63,417 nt of DNA from Rhodobiaceae bacterium (GCA_018651345.1 JABIEF010000067.1:1-63417), one strand, 5' to 3'; positions 26,611-36,917 are shown, numbered from the stretch's first letter. The notes: a model not told the origin generated them from the letters alone. Program-made: numbers and translations.

Positions 26611-28011
26611 TCAGTATCTATAGTGGTCTGGTTTATAGGGGCCATTCTCTGAAATACCAAGATAATCGCCTTGCTCTTCCGATAGTTTAGTTAATTTTAC
26701 ACCTAATTTTTCTAGGTGCAAGGAAGCAACCTTTTCGTCAAGTAATTTTGGTAACATGTAGACACCACTTTTATATTGAGCCGGTTTACTCCATAATTCT
26801 ATTTGAGCAAGAACTTGATTTGTGAAGGAAGCACTCATTATAAAACTAGGATGGCCAGTTGCACAACCAAGATTAACAAGCCTCCCCTCTGCTAGGACTA
26901 TTATTTTTTTGCCATCTGGAAATTCAATTTCATCAACTTGTGGTTTTATATTGTTCCACTTCAAATTTTTTAAGTGAGATATTTGAATTTCTGCATCAAA
27001 GTGTCCTATATTACACACTATAGCCCTATCTTTCATTGCTCTCATGTGACTGAGTGTAATAATATCTTTATTGCCTGTAGCCGTAACGAATATATCAGCT
27101 TTTGCTACAGCATCTTCCATTGTAACAACTTCAAAGCCTTCAAGGGCCGCTTGGAGAGCACAGATAGGGTCAATTTCTGTGATTAATACTCTTGCACCTG
27201 ATGCCCTCAATGCTTCTGATGATCCTTTTCCAACATCACCATAACCAGCTACAACGACTATTTTCCCGGCAATCATTACGTCTGTTGCTCTTCTTATTCC
27301 GTCAACTAAACTTTCGCGACAGCCATATAAATTATCAAATTTTGATTTTGTTACAGAATTATTAACATTGATAGCACCAAAAGGTAGCCTGCCTTCTTCA
27401 TCCATTTGATGGAGACGATTAACTCCTGTAGTAGTTTCTTCTGTTACGCCTTTTATATTTTTCAGTATTTTATTAAACCAACCAGGAGTCTTTTCTAACC
27501 TTTTCTTTATTTGCGCGAATAGAACTATCTCTTCTTCATTCTTTGGATTGTCTAGTACATTGATATTATGCTCAGCATCAGCTCCTAAAATTACATATAT
27601 TGTTGCATCTCCTCCGTCGTCAAGTATCATATTTGGACCATTATTATCAGGCCAATCAAATATCTTGTCTACATATTCCCAATATTGTTCTAAAGTTTCG
27701 TCTTTAAATGCAAATATAGGTATATTTTTTTTTGCAATTGCTGCCGCAGCATGATCTTGGGTAGAAAATATATTGCAAGATGCCCAACGGATATCAGCTC
27801 CAAGTTCTGCTAACGTTTCAATTAATACAGCTGTTTGAATAGTCATGTGTAAACAACCAGCTATTCTCGCTCCTTTTAGAGGTTCAGAAGATGAGAATTC
27901 TTTTCTTATTGACATTAAGCCTGGCATTTCAATTTCAGCAATCTCAATTTCTTTTCTTCCGAAATCAGCTAAATCTATATCATGAATTATATAATCATTT
28001 TTTTGTGTCAT
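26611..28011 (-). CDS. ahcY: adenosylhomocysteinase (SAH hydrolase)
   Basis: 466 aa. Reversibly splits S-adenosylhomocysteine to adenosine and homocysteine. [16 protein letters not shown] (about 79-94), LDDGGDAT (about 129-136), the NAD-binding [18 protein letters not shown] (about 252-269) and the C-terminal [14 protein letters not shown]...YKPDHYRY end are fully conserved. The extra insert typical of proteobacterial SahH is present. Placed between divL and ptsH, the usual alphaproteobacterial location. No SAH riboswitch is visible in the short 50-base gap upstream. Confidence 0.96.
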   Translation of the reverse strand: MTQKNDYIIHDIDLADFGRKEIEIAEIEMPGLMSIRKEFSSSEPLKGARIAGCLHMTIQTAVLIETLAELGADIRWASCNIFSTQDHAAAAIAKKNIPIFAFKDETLEQYWEYVDKIFDWPDNNGPNMILDDGGDATIYVILGADAEHNINVLDNPKNEEEIVLFAQIKKRLEKTPGWFNKILKNIKGVTEETTTGVNRLHQMDEEGRLPFGAINVNNSVTKSKFDNLYGCRESLVDGIRRATDVMIAGKIVVVAGYGDVGKGSSEALRASGARVLITEIDPICALQAALEGFEVVTMEDAVAKADIFVTATGNKDIITLSHMRAMKDRAIVCNIGHFDAEIQISHLKNLKWNNIKPQVDEIEFPDGKKIIVLAEGRLVNLGCATGHPSFIMSASFTNQVLAQIELWSKPAQYKSGVYMLPKLLDEKVASLHLEKLGVKLTKLSEEQGDYLGISENGPYKPDHYRY

Positions 28012-28061
28012 TGTATTTCTCTTAGTAGTATATTTTTTGTTAAAAAATTATTTGGATTAGT

Positions 28062-28343
28062 TTATCCTCCTTCATAGAATGAAGATGTAACTAGTTTTGT
28101 AAGTTCTTTTAATGCCTCTTTGGCATCCTCTCCTTTTGCTTTTATGGTAATATAAGAACCCTTGCTAGCGCCTAACATTAATAATTCCATAATTGATGTG
28201 CCTATCACGGTTTCATTATTTTTGCAAACTTCTATAATTGATTTATATTTTAATGCAGTTTTAACAAATTCCGCTGACGCCCTAGCGTGTAGGCCTTTCT
28301 CATTTGTTATCTGAACTATTTTTTTAAGTTGGCTACTCTTCAT
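28062..28343 (-). CDS. ptsH: phosphocarrier protein HPr
   Basis: 93 aa from the ATG at 28343; a longer in-frame extension to 28394 would add 17 unconserved residues lying inside the upstream EIIA gene, so I reject it. NEKGLHARASAEF carries the phospho-His (His19, His15 equivalent). GTSIMELLMLGASKG keeps Ser50, the regulatory serine (Ser46 equivalent) that HPr kinase phosphorylates in other bacteria. Part of the regulatory nitrogen/Man-type PTS of Alphaproteobacteria. It overlaps the EIIA gene by 11 bases. Confidence 0.93.
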   Translation of the reverse strand: MKSSQLKKIVQITNEKGLHARASAEFVKTALKYKSIIEVCKNNETVIGTSIMELLMLGASKGSYITIKAKGEDAKEALKELTKLVTSSFYEGG

Positions 28344-28734
28344 CAAGAACCTGACTAGCAATTGTAATATATTTTCTTCCTGCATCTTGAGCATTTTTAA
28401 CTACAATATCTAGGGTATTTTTCTCTCTTTCGCTTGCCAATGTAATAAGCATTGGTAAGTTAAACCCTGCAATTACCTCAATTTTTGACTTTTTTAGTGC
28501 TGATATTGCTAAATTAGAGGGGGTTCCTCCAAACATGTCAGATAAAATAATTACTCCATTTCCAGTATCAACATTTTCAATTGACTTTAAGAGGTCGAAT
28601 CTTCTTTCCTTAATTGAATCATTTGATTGAATAGATATTGTTTCAATATTTTTTTGCTTTCCAACTATGTGTTCTAGGATTTTTAGTGATTCTCCCGCAA
28701 GATTGCCATGCGATACTATAACTATTCCAATCAT
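28333..28734 (-). CDS. PTS system EIIA component, mannose family (ManX-like)
   Basis: 133 aa. VIVSHGNLAGESL with His9 as the phosphorylation site; ILSDMFGGTPSNLA (about 72-85) and NLPMLITLAS (about 102-111) are family hallmarks. In Alphaproteobacteria this EIIA lacks a sugar permease and is thought to be regulatory, receiving phosphate from HPr. Normally hprK lies between it and chvG; here chvG ends four bases upstream of its start, so no hprK is in the cluster. Confidence 0.9.
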   Translation of the reverse strand: MIGIVIVSHGNLAGESLKILEHIVGKQKNIETISIQSNDSIKERRFDLLKSIENVDTGNGVIILSDMFGGTPSNLAISALKKSKIEVIAGFNLPMLITLASEREKNTLDIVVKNAQDAGRKYITIASQVLDEE

Positions 28735-28737
28735 AAA

Positions 28738-30390
28738 TTAGTCCTTTTGTTTTATTAAATATCTTTTAATTGTGATTGTAAATATAGCACCTCCAGTTTT
28801 TTTCTCTAGAGTAGAATTATTTAAAACAGTTATTTCTCCACCATGCGATTGTATTATTTGCTTAGCTATTGATAACCCAAGGCCAGAGTGCGTGCCAAAT
28901 ATTTTATCATCTGGTCGATCAGTATAAAATCTATCAAATATTTTATTTATATCCGAACCTTTGATTCCTGGACCATTATCTTTTATTGATATTCTTATAA
29001 AATCTTTATTATTATTTATTGTTATTTTAATAGGATCATTTTTTTTAGAGAAAGACTTTGCATTGTCAAATAAATTTACAAAAACTTGACGCACCCTATT
29101 TTCATGACCATTAATAATCATTCTTTCTTCTGGCTCATCTGTGGAGGTATAAAGTTGGAATTGATTATATTTGTTTTTCCTATTCTCATCTTCAATTAAA
29201 TCCCTTATTAATTTTACTAAATTAAATGGAATTCTGTGTTCTAAGGATAGCTCTGCGTCTAATCTAGAGGCAGATGATATATCTGTGATTAACCTATCTA
29301 TTCTATTAATATCAGATTGAATTATATCAATTAGTTTCTTTCTTTCTTTTGTGCTCTTTACAATTTTGAATGCTTCAATGGCACTTCGCAGTGATGTTAG
29401 GGGATTCTTAAGTTCATGAGATACGTCAGCAGAGAAATTTTCAATTGCCTCTATTCTATCGTATAAACTTTTTGTCATTTCTTGTAAGGCTATCGATAAA
29501 TCTCCTATCTCATCATTTCTATGTGAGAAATCAGGTATCCCCTTTTTATAGGTTATATCTTTCTTAACATTATCTGCTGCATCTGCTAATTGTCGAACTG
29601 GTTTTCCAATGGTATAAGATAACATTAAAGAAAGAATAATTGTTACAAAAGCTGCAACTAAGAAGACTCTGAAGATAGCTTTTCTTTCAGAATCAACAAT
29701 CTTATCTATATCCCCTCCCTGTGTTGTTAAAATTAGAATTCCCAGTGTTGATTGAAATTTCTTTATTGGTACTGCAACTATTACAACCGATTCGTTTATT
29801 TCATTTTTACTAACTAATGAAACTAATTTTCCATTTAAAGCGTTAAAAACTGAGTTATAGTCATTATTAGATTCAATATTAGGATTTAACTTTTTAAATA
29901 AGTTTGTATTTTTAATAGTATTGTAAATTCTATAATAAATTGCTCTATTTTCAATCAATGGTACATCGTATTTTTTAATCTGACCTTTTGTAAATAAATT
30001 TATTGAATCTAAAATTATTTCTTTTTTATTATTGTGTATTATTGTACGCATCTTATTCGGATCAATTAGTTTTGTAATAATTGGTAAAGCTAACTCGGGA
30101 TCGATTTGGTAAGTTCTATATTTTATAACTTTTGAGTTCTTATTTTTTTTATTTTCATCTAAGTAATAATAACTAATTTTTGATGAGATAGAGGCACTTG
30201 TTGATATAGCGCCAGCTATGATTTGTCCTTGTGTAAGCAAGCTTTCTATTTTTGCTTCTATAAGACCTTCTTTGAATTGATTTATAGATATAATCCCACA
30301 CAATAATATTATTAGAGCAAATAAGTTTAGAGTTATTATTCTTTTTGTAAGACTAGAAAATAATTTATTGTAAATAGGGGCTAATTTCAC
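28738..30390 (-). CDS. chvG: sensor histidine kinase ChvG/ExoS
   Basis: 550 aa. Two membrane helices (about 19-37 and 239-260) enclose a periplasmic sensor region of about 200 residues; then HAMP, and HisKA ADVSHELKNPLTSLRSAIEAF with phospho-His325. The HATPase has NLFDNAKSFS (N), DNGPGI (G1), FDRFY and GTHSGLGLSIAK (G2). Full kinase, unlike the divL product. With ChvI it forms the acid/envelope-stress two-component system of Alphaproteobacteria, usually repressed by periplasmic ExoR. No exoR is seen here. Confidence 0.92.
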   Translation of the reverse strand: MKLAPIYNKLFSSLTKRIITLNLFALIILLCGIISINQFKEGLIEAKIESLLTQGQIIAGAISTSASISSKISYYYLDENKKNKNSKVIKYRTYQIDPELALPIITKLIDPNKMRTIIHNNKKEIILDSINLFTKGQIKKYDVPLIENRAIYYRIYNTIKNTNLFKKLNPNIESNNDYNSVFNALNGKLVSLVSKNEINESVVIVAVPIKKFQSTLGILILTTQGGDIDKIVDSERKAIFRVFLVAAFVTIILSLMLSYTIGKPVRQLADAADNVKKDITYKKGIPDFSHRNDEIGDLSIALQEMTKSLYDRIEAIENFSADVSHELKNPLTSLRSAIEAFKIVKSTKERKKLIDIIQSDINRIDRLITDISSASRLDAELSLEHRIPFNLVKLIRDLIEDENRKNKYNQFQLYTSTDEPEERMIINGHENRVRQVFVNLFDNAKSFSKKNDPIKITINNNKDFIRISIKDNGPGIKGSDINKIFDRFYTDRPDDKIFGTHSGLGLSIAKQIIQSHGGEITVLNNSTLEKKTGGAIFTITIKRYLIKQKD

Positions 30391-30450
30391 TTTAAAATCT
30401 CTTTATAAAAATATACTCATTTTCTAAATTACTTATATTAAAAATACTAT

Positions 30451-31155
30451 TTATTGTTCATCTGTTCTTATTTTGTAGCCCACTCCATAAATTGTTTGGA
30501 TGGTATTAAAGCCAGAATTTAAGAGTTTAAATTTTTTTCTAATTCTTTTAATATGACTATCAATCGTTCTGTCATCTAGGTATATATTTTCTTTATAAGC
30601 TTCGTCCATTAATTGATCTCTAGATTTTACTGCACCGGGTCGATTTAATAAAGATTTCATTAAAAGAAATTCCGTTGATGTAAGCGGAATATCATTACCT
30701 TTCCAAAGACAGGTATGCAATTTAGAATTAAGAACAAGAGGCCCACAGCTTATAATGCCATCTTCGATTAGAGATTTCTGAAAAGGTTTGTTCGAGGTAA
30801 TTCTTCTTAATATTGCTTTTATGCGTTCCAATAAAACTTTTTGTGAGAAAGGTTTGCATATATAGTCGTCTGCTCCCATTTTAAATCCAAAAATTTGGTC
30901 TATTTCATCACCTTTTGATGTAAGAAAAATTACAGGTAGATTATTAAATTCTCTTAATTTTCTGAATAGTTCCATCCCATCCATTCTAGGCATTTTAATG
31001 TCAAGAAGGGCTATATCGACAGGGTTATTTTTTATACCCTCTAGTGCTGCGACACCATCTGGGTAGGTATTAATAATGTAACCTTCTGATTCTAATACCA
31101 TTTTAAGCGATACAAGTATATTTTTATCATCATCTACTAGAGCAATTTTTACCAT
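30451..31155 (-). CDS. chvI: response regulator ChvI
   Basis: 234 aa from the internal ATG at 31155 (MVKIALVDDD); a start at 31167 would add four residues. Receiver domain with DDDKN acidic pocket, Asp52 in LLDIKMPRMDG as the phosphorylation site, FLTSKGDE (Thr) and the DYICKPF Lys. The C-terminal OmpR/PhoB winged helix contains LTSTEFLLMKSLLNRPG and the DNA-contact helix DRTIDSHIKRIRKKF. Upstream of chvG and divergent from pckA with about 120 bases between, the typical arrangement. Confidence 0.94.
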   Translation of the reverse strand: MVKIALVDDDKNILVSLKMVLESEGYIINTYPDGVAALEGIKNNPVDIALLDIKMPRMDGMELFRKLREFNNLPVIFLTSKGDEIDQIFGFKMGADDYICKPFSQKVLLERIKAILRRITSNKPFQKSLIEDGIISCGPLVLNSKLHTCLWKGNDIPLTSTEFLLMKSLLNRPGAVKSRDQLMDEAYKENIYLDDRTIDSHIKRIRKKFKLLNSGFNTIQTIYGVGYKIRTDEQ

Positions 31156-31274
31156 TATATAATCCAATTTATTGCTAGTTATTGTATCAAGTTATATATA
31201 TAATAATCTATTATGTTAAAATTAAGTCTAATAGCAAATATTATTTAAATTCATATTTTTAGGGGGACGGATAA

Positions 31275-32843
31275 GTGAATTCTTCAGACATCAATTCAAA
31301 GGTCAATAGAGTATATACAAATAATTCGGCAGCAGAATTAATACAGATAGCTTCGATGAGAGCAGAAGGCCTGTTGACTGTAGACGGATCTTTTTCTGTT
31401 GAAACGGGACAACATACTGGGAGATCTCCAAAAGACAAGCATATCATTTGTGATGCTAACACAGAGAATGAAATTTGGTGGGATAATAATGCAAAAATTA
31501 CAAGAGAAAATTTTGAATTGTTAGACTCTGATATGAACGAGCATATGGCAGGTAAGGAATTATTTATCCAGGATTTATATGCTGGGGCTGACTTGAAGGA
31601 AAGAATTAAAGTTCGAGTTATTACAGAATTTGCATGGCAAGCATTGTTTATTCAGCATCTATTAATATTGCCTCCAAGAAAAGAATTGGATAATTTTACC
31701 CCTGACCTTACTATTATTGATTTACCAAGTTTTAATACTGATCCAAAAAAGTATGGGGTTAGAACAGAAACTACAATAGCTTGTGACTTTTTAGGAGGAA
31801 AAATTTTAATTGCAGGCACCTATTATGCAGGTGAAATTAAAAAATCTGTTTTTACTTATTTAAATTATACATTACCAGCAAAAGGTATATTTCCAATGCA
31901 TTGTTCTGCTAATAGTAATAATGACGGGAGTGATGCGGCTTTATTTTTTGGTTTATCGGGTACTGGTAAAACTACACTTTCTGCCGATCCTAAAAGGGTA
32001 TTGGTTGGTGACGATGAACATGGTTGGACTGATGAAGGGATTTTTAATTTTGAGGATGGTTCGTACGCAAAAGCTATTAATTTATCTAAGCAGGCTGAAC
32101 CTCAAATATATAATGCAGTCAGACAATTCAGTTCTGTTCTAGAAAATGTCGTAGTTGATGAAGAGAGTAGAGAATTAAATTTTAATGATGGATCATTAAC
32201 TGAAAATACAAGGGCTGCTTTCCCGATGAGTTTTGTTGGAAATGTATCAAAAAGTGGAGTTGCTGGACATCCGAAGACTGTTATATTATTAACCTGCGAT
32301 GCATTTGGTGTCATACCTCCTATCGCTCGTTTAACTCCAGATGAAGCGGTATATCATTTCCTATCTGGATATACTGCTAAAGTAGCAGGTACTGAAAAAG
32401 GTGTTATAGATCCTGTAGCTACTTTTTCTACTTGTTTTGCAGCTCCATTCTTGCCAAGGCATCCAAAAGTATATGGAGACCTTTTGAAACAAAAAATGGA
32501 AAAATATAAAGTTAAATTTTGGCTGATCAATACTGGATGGAGTGGAGGTCCTGCCGGCATTGGAAGTAGAATGCCAATTGCATTAACTCGTAGCTTGCTT
32601 AAAGCTGCCTTGTCTGGAAATTTAGATAAAACGGAAATGAGAAAAGATCAATATTTTGGATTTGATGTTCCTGTTTCTATAAATGGTGATACAAGTTATC
32701 TGAATCCAAGAGAGACATGGATCGATAAGGATTCTTTTGATTCCTACTCCAAAGAGCTGGTAGGAATGTTTAATAAGAATTTTAAGAAATTCGAGGATGC
32801 AGTTGATGAATCTGTTGTTTCTTCTGGTCCGTCATCTTTGTAG
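31275..32843 (+). CDS. pckA: phosphoenolpyruvate carboxykinase (ATP)
   Basis: 522 aa. Gluconeogenic conversion of oxaloacetate to PEP. TGRSPKDKHI (about 48-57), MHCSANSN region, kinase-1a P-loop FFGLSGTGKTTLSADP (about 218-233), and GDDEHGW (about 239-245) are all present, with LINTGWSGGPAG near the end. GTG start at 31275, preceded by AGGGGGA, a strong Shine-Dalgarno match. Divergent from chvI; in relatives ChvI influences this locus, and control here is not visible. Confidence 0.96.
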   Translation: MNSSDINSKVNRVYTNNSAAELIQIASMRAEGLLTVDGSFSVETGQHTGRSPKDKHIICDANTENEIWWDNNAKITRENFELLDSDMNEHMAGKELFIQDLYAGADLKERIKVRVITEFAWQALFIQHLLILPPRKELDNFTPDLTIIDLPSFNTDPKKYGVRTETTIACDFLGGKILIAGTYYAGEIKKSVFTYLNYTLPAKGIFPMHCSANSNNDGSDAALFFGLSGTGKTTLSADPKRVLVGDDEHGWTDEGIFNFEDGSYAKAINLSKQAEPQIYNAVRQFSSVLENVVVDEESRELNFNDGSLTENTRAAFPMSFVGNVSKSGVAGHPKTVILLTCDAFGVIPPIARLTPDEAVYHFLSGYTAKVAGTEKGVIDPVATFSTCFAAPFLPRHPKVYGDLLKQKMEKYKVKFWLINTGWSGGPAGIGSRMPIALTRSLLKAALSGNLDKTEMRKDQYFGFDVPVSINGDTSYLNPRETWIDKDSFDSYSKELVGMFNKNFKKFEDAVDESVVSSGPSSL

Positions 32844-32857
32844 AAGATGAATATGTT

Positions 32858-35689
32858 TTAATGAGCTTCATCCCAGTTATTTGATACTTTTATATCAACT
32901 TTAATTGGAACTGATAATTTTATTATTGGTTCTGCTGCAGCTTCCATTGTATTTTTTATTATTTTTTTTACTTCTTCCACCTCATTGTCAGGAGCTTCGA
33001 ATATTATTTCATCATGAACTGACAAAAGCATCTTTGTGCTAATATTTTTATCAAGAAAAGTATTGTTTATATTAATCATAGCCCTTCTAATGATATCAGC
33101 AGCAGATCCTTGAATTGGTGCATTAATTGCTGCTCTTTCCGTAAAAGATCGAATAGCATGATTTTTTGAATTAATATCTTGATAATGACATTTTCTACCA
33201 AATATCGTTTCAACGAAACCATACTGATGTACAGATTCTTTAGTCTTTTCCATGTAATCTTGTATTCCAGGGAATTTCTTAAAATAATTTTCAATATATT
33301 TTTGTGATTCTATTCTTGATATAGATAATTGATTGGCTAGCCCAAATGCTGAAATTCCATATATTATCCCGAAATTTATAGCTTTTGCTTTTTGTCTGGT
33401 ATCGGGATCCATGTTCTCTATTGGAATATTGAATATTTCTGATGCCGTGATTGCATGAATATCTAAATCATCTGCGAAGGCTTTTTTTAATGCCGGTATA
33501 TTGGCAATATGCGCTAGGATTCTTAATTCAATTTGACTGTAATCTGCAGATATTAGAGAATTTTTACTTTTTGATATAAATGCTGATCTAATTAGCCTGC
33601 CTTCTTTGGTTCTTATTGGAATGTTCTGAAGATTAGGGTTCGATGACGACAGCCTTCCTGTTGATGTTGAGGCTAATGCAAAAGAAGTATGTAATCTATT
33701 TGTTTTATTATTAATATATTTTGGTAGGGCATCTGTGTATGTAGTCTTAAGTTTTGATAATTGCCTCCATTCTAACACATGACTTGCAATAGAGTGTCCT
33801 AATAAAGAAATATTTTCTAAAATATCGGCACCAGTTGCCCATGATCCTGTTTTTGTTTTCTTCCCTCCATCTAAGTTCATTTTTTGAAATAAAATTTCTC
33901 CTAGCTGTTTTGGGCTTCCTATATTAAATTCTTCTCCAGCTATTAGAAAAATAGAATTTTCTAATTTTTTAATCGATAGAGTAAATTTTTCTGATAATTC
34001 TTTAAGGATGCTTTGGTTTACTAGTATTCCAGAAATATACATTTGAGATAATATAGGAATTAATGGTTTCTCCAATGTATCGTATATAGGTATCATTTTT
34101 TCTACGAATAGTTGATTGTTTAAAATTTTCCACAAACGTATTATAGAATCAGTTTTTTGATTTGAGTAAGTAGACAAGTTTTCTATAGATAATTTATTAA
34201 AAGAAATACTTGATTTTCCTGATCCAACTAGGTCTTTTTCGTTGGCGATACTAAAATCTAAATATTTTTTTGCTAAGTCAGTTAAGTTGTGCATTTCGGT
34301 TCCACTATTGAGCACATAAGACATAAGCATTATATCGTCTAAGGTATTAATTTTTATATTTTTCTCTGATAGTAAAATAAATGCATTTTTAATGTTATGA
34401 CCAATTTTCAATATTGAATTATCTTGAATTATTTCCTTTAGTATTCTTAATGTAGTTTTTTCTTTGATTTGATCGTCTGCTTTTAAATCAAATACTAAAT
34501 CTGTTGATATATGATTTAGGGGAATATATGCAGAGTCCCCAACTTTATATGACAATGACAGGCCTACGATTTCTGTTGTTAATAAATCTTGAGAAGAGGT
34601 TTCTATATTTATTGACATCATTCCTGAATTTTTTATTTTTTTTACATAATCCTCTAATTCTTTCTCCTCTCTAATAATTATATATTTTTGATTATCGAAT
34701 GGGATTTTTAAAATTTCATCAGCAATACTTGAAGGACTTTGGTTCGTAGTTGTGTTAGTTAAAGCTTTTTCTTTAAGATATTTTTCAGCATTATTATCAA
34801 TATTATACTTTCTACTTACTTTTTCGCTAAAATTTGTTAACTCTAATTTATTTGAAAAATTTATTAGTTTTTCCGGATCTATATCTAATGATACTAGTTT
34901 CTCTAGTTTTATTTCAATGGGAACATCTTGTCGAAGTAGTGCTAACTTGTAAGAAATCCTTGCATTATCAGCATATTCTATTAGATTTTCACGCCTTTTA
35001 TTTTGCTTAACTTTTTCTGAATTTTCTAAAACTTCTATAAGAGATCCATATTCATTAATTAATTCAGCTGCAATTTTGACCCCTATACCAGGAACTCCAG
35101 GTATGTTGTCTGTTGAATCTCCAGCCAATGCTTGGACGTCAACGACTCTATCTGGCATCACACCAAATTTACTTTTAACCGCTTCCTTATCAATAAACCT
35201 TTCATTTCCAGGCATCGGATCATACATTTTAATTTTATCGTTAACCAATTGCATTAAATCTTTGTCACCAGATATAATTGTTACATTTGCATTGCGACTG
35301 TCGGCAATTTTTGCATATGTAGCTATTAGGTCATCAGCTTCAAAGTTTTCTTGAACTATAGGTTCTAAATTAAAAGCTCGTATTGCATCATGTATTAAAG
35401 GAAATTGAGGAATAAGATCCTCTGGAGCAGATTCTCTGTTTGCTTTATATTTTGGATATATTTCATTTCTGAATGTGTTGCCTTTGGGGTCAAATATAAC
35501 CGCAGTATGGGTTGGAAATACGCCATCTATTCCATTATTTATCAGTTTCCACATCATGTTACAGAATGCCATTACAGCTCCTGTTGGTGTTCCGTCTGAA
35601 TGAGTAAAATTATTGCCACGCGCTTGAGCCGCCTTATACATGGCAAAGTATGCACGAAATATAAAAGTCGATCCGTCTATTAGATACAC
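32858..35689 (-). CDS. polA: DNA polymerase I with degenerate 3'-5' exonuclease motifs
   Basis: 943 aa. The 5' nuclease domain (about 1-290; GDKDLMQLV, DSTDNIPGVPGIG) and polymerase domain (motif A DYSQIELRIL, motif B RQKAKAINFGIIYG, motif C VHDEIIFE) are intact, so gap filling and nick translation should work. The middle proofreading domain is degenerate: Exo I reads NIE at 361-363 where DxE is expected, Exo II reads HNIKNAF with Asp lost, and Exo III reads YSNQKTD where YxxxD is expected. GTG at 35689 is the probable start; no ATG lies upstream in frame before stops. Single gene, convergent with pckA. Confidence 0.92.
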   Translation of the reverse strand: MYLIDGSTFIFRAYFAMYKAAQARGNNFTHSDGTPTGAVMAFCNMMWKLINNGIDGVFPTHTAVIFDPKGNTFRNEIYPKYKANRESAPEDLIPQFPLIHDAIRAFNLEPIVQENFEADDLIATYAKIADSRNANVTIISGDKDLMQLVNDKIKMYDPMPGNERFIDKEAVKSKFGVMPDRVVDVQALAGDSTDNIPGVPGIGVKIAAELINEYGSLIEVLENSEKVKQNKRRENLIEYADNARISYKLALLRQDVPIEIKLEKLVSLDIDPEKLINFSNKLELTNFSEKVSRKYNIDNNAEKYLKEKALTNTTTNQSPSSIADEILKIPFDNQKYIIIREEKELEDYVKKIKNSGMMSINIETSSQDLLTTEIVGLSLSYKVGDSAYIPLNHISTDLVFDLKADDQIKEKTTLRILKEIIQDNSILKIGHNIKNAFILLSEKNIKINTLDDIMLMSYVLNSGTEMHNLTDLAKKYLDFSIANEKDLVGSGKSSISFNKLSIENLSTYSNQKTDSIIRLWKILNNQLFVEKMIPIYDTLEKPLIPILSQMYISGILVNQSILKELSEKFTLSIKKLENSIFLIAGEEFNIGSPKQLGEILFQKMNLDGGKKTKTGSWATGADILENISLLGHSIASHVLEWRQLSKLKTTYTDALPKYINNKTNRLHTSFALASTSTGRLSSSNPNLQNIPIRTKEGRLIRSAFISKSKNSLISADYSQIELRILAHIANIPALKKAFADDLDIHAITASEIFNIPIENMDPDTRQKAKAINFGIIYGISAFGLANQLSISRIESQKYIENYFKKFPGIQDYMEKTKESVHQYGFVETIFGRKCHYQDINSKNHAIRSFTERAAINAPIQGSAADIIRRAMININNTFLDKNISTKMLLSVHDEIIFEAPDNEVEEVKKIIKNTMEAAAEPIIKLSVPIKVDIKVSNNWDEAH

Positions 35690-35898
35690 TCTTGAATCAG
35701 AGTTTAATGTTTTTTCATTAATTACTGCTATTTCTTTTATTGTTCTATCCTCAATTATTATTTTATTAAAAAAAATTAAACCCTTTTTATTATTAGATTA
35801 TTATTCAGAATCATGAAATAGTATATTTTCTATTATAATTTATAGACTACTATGAGTGAATTAAATTACAAATTAAAAATCATTTTATAAAGGTTGGC

Positions 35899-36846
35899 AT
35901 GACTAGCTATCAAACAAAATTCGCAATTGAAACAAAATTATTAAATAAGACTTATCGTAATAAGAAATCTTCTACAAATAAACATGCTTTAAAAGATGTA
36001 AGTATTGAGATAGAACACGGTCAGATATATGGTTTGTTAGGACCTAACGGGGCTGGGAAATCTACATTTATAAATATATTAGGTAATCTTGTTTTAAAAA
36101 CCTCAGGGATGGCTAAGATTTGGGGTTATGATATTGAAAAGAATCCCAGAAATGCAAGATCTGCAATTGGCATAGTTCCGCAAGAATTGAATTTAGATCC
36201 ATTTTTTACTCCCATTGAAGTTTTAGAGACACAGGCAGGTTTGTATGGGGGACCTAAAAATGAAAGACATTCAATGGAATTATTAAAGACTTTAAGGTTA
36301 GAAGATCAAGCGCATGCATACGCTCGTTCATTATCTGGGGGAATGAGAAGAAGATTATTATTAGCTAAGGCAATGACACATAAGCCACCTGTTTTGGTTC
36401 TTGATGAACCAACAGCTGGCGTTGATATTGAATTAAGACATCAGTTGTGGGAATACGTTAAAAAATTAAATAAGGAGGGAACTACAATACTTTTAACAAC
36501 GCATTATTTAGAAGAGGCACAATCTTTATGTGATAGAATTGGTATTATAAATCATGGAAAAGTAGTTGCAGATGCTCCTACCAAAGATCTAATAAATAGT
36601 TTAGATAGAAAACAAGTATTGATAAAAACGGAAGAATCTTTAAATGTTTGCCCATCTTTAGATGGGGTAACCGAAGTTACGCTAGACGAAGAAAATATTT
36701 TGAACATAATTTATCAGCCCACAAAAATAGACTTTAATTATATTTTGGCTCAATTACAGGATAAAAAAATTAATATTAGAGATATAATAACAAAGGAAGC
36801 TGATTTAGAGGATATATTTCTAGAATTAACTAATACAAATGAATAA
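35899..36846 (+). CDS. ABC transporter ATP-binding protein (multidrug/ABC-2 exporter type), no permease nearby
   Basis: 315 aa. Walker A GPNGAGKST (about 50-58), Q-loop GIVPQELNLD, signature LSGGMRRRLLLAKAM (about 146-160), Walker B VLVLDEPTAGVD and the H-loop TTHYLEEAQ. The extra C-terminal domain of about 80 residues is typical of DrrA/CcmA-like ABC-2 exporters (YadG group). A permease gene normally follows; here the next genes are on the opposite strand beyond a terminator, so the partner must be encoded elsewhere. AAAGG ribosome binding site before the ATG. Confidence 0.85.
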   Translation: MTSYQTKFAIETKLLNKTYRNKKSSTNKHALKDVSIEIEHGQIYGLLGPNGAGKSTFINILGNLVLKTSGMAKIWGYDIEKNPRNARSAIGIVPQELNLDPFFTPIEVLETQAGLYGGPKNERHSMELLKTLRLEDQAHAYARSLSGGMRRRLLLAKAMTHKPPVLVLDEPTAGVDIELRHQLWEYVKKLNKEGTTILLTTHYLEEAQSLCDRIGIINHGKVVADAPTKDLINSLDRKQVLIKTEESLNVCPSLDGVTEVTLDEENILNIIYQPTKIDFNYILAQLQDKKINIRDIITKEADLEDIFLELTNTNE

Positions 36847-36864
36847 AATAGTAATCTAAATAAT

Positions 36865-36899
36865 AAAAAAGCCAAGTCTAATTAAAGACTTGGCTTTTT
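36865..36899. terminator. bidirectional intrinsic terminator
   Basis: AAAAAGCCAAGTCT - AATTAA - AGACTTGGCTTTTT: a perfect stem with six-base loop, with T-runs on both strands. It ends the ABC ATPase transcript on the plus strand and the small hydrophobic gene at 36918 on the minus strand. It is among the clearest terminators in the window. Confidence 0.92.
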
Positions 36900-36917
36900 A
36901 CTATTCAATAAAAAAAA

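Noticed and set aside
28344-28394. 17-residue N-terminal extension of HPr
   Set aside because: It lies inside the EIIA gene, is not conserved in HPr, and the internal ATG at 28343 gives normal family length.
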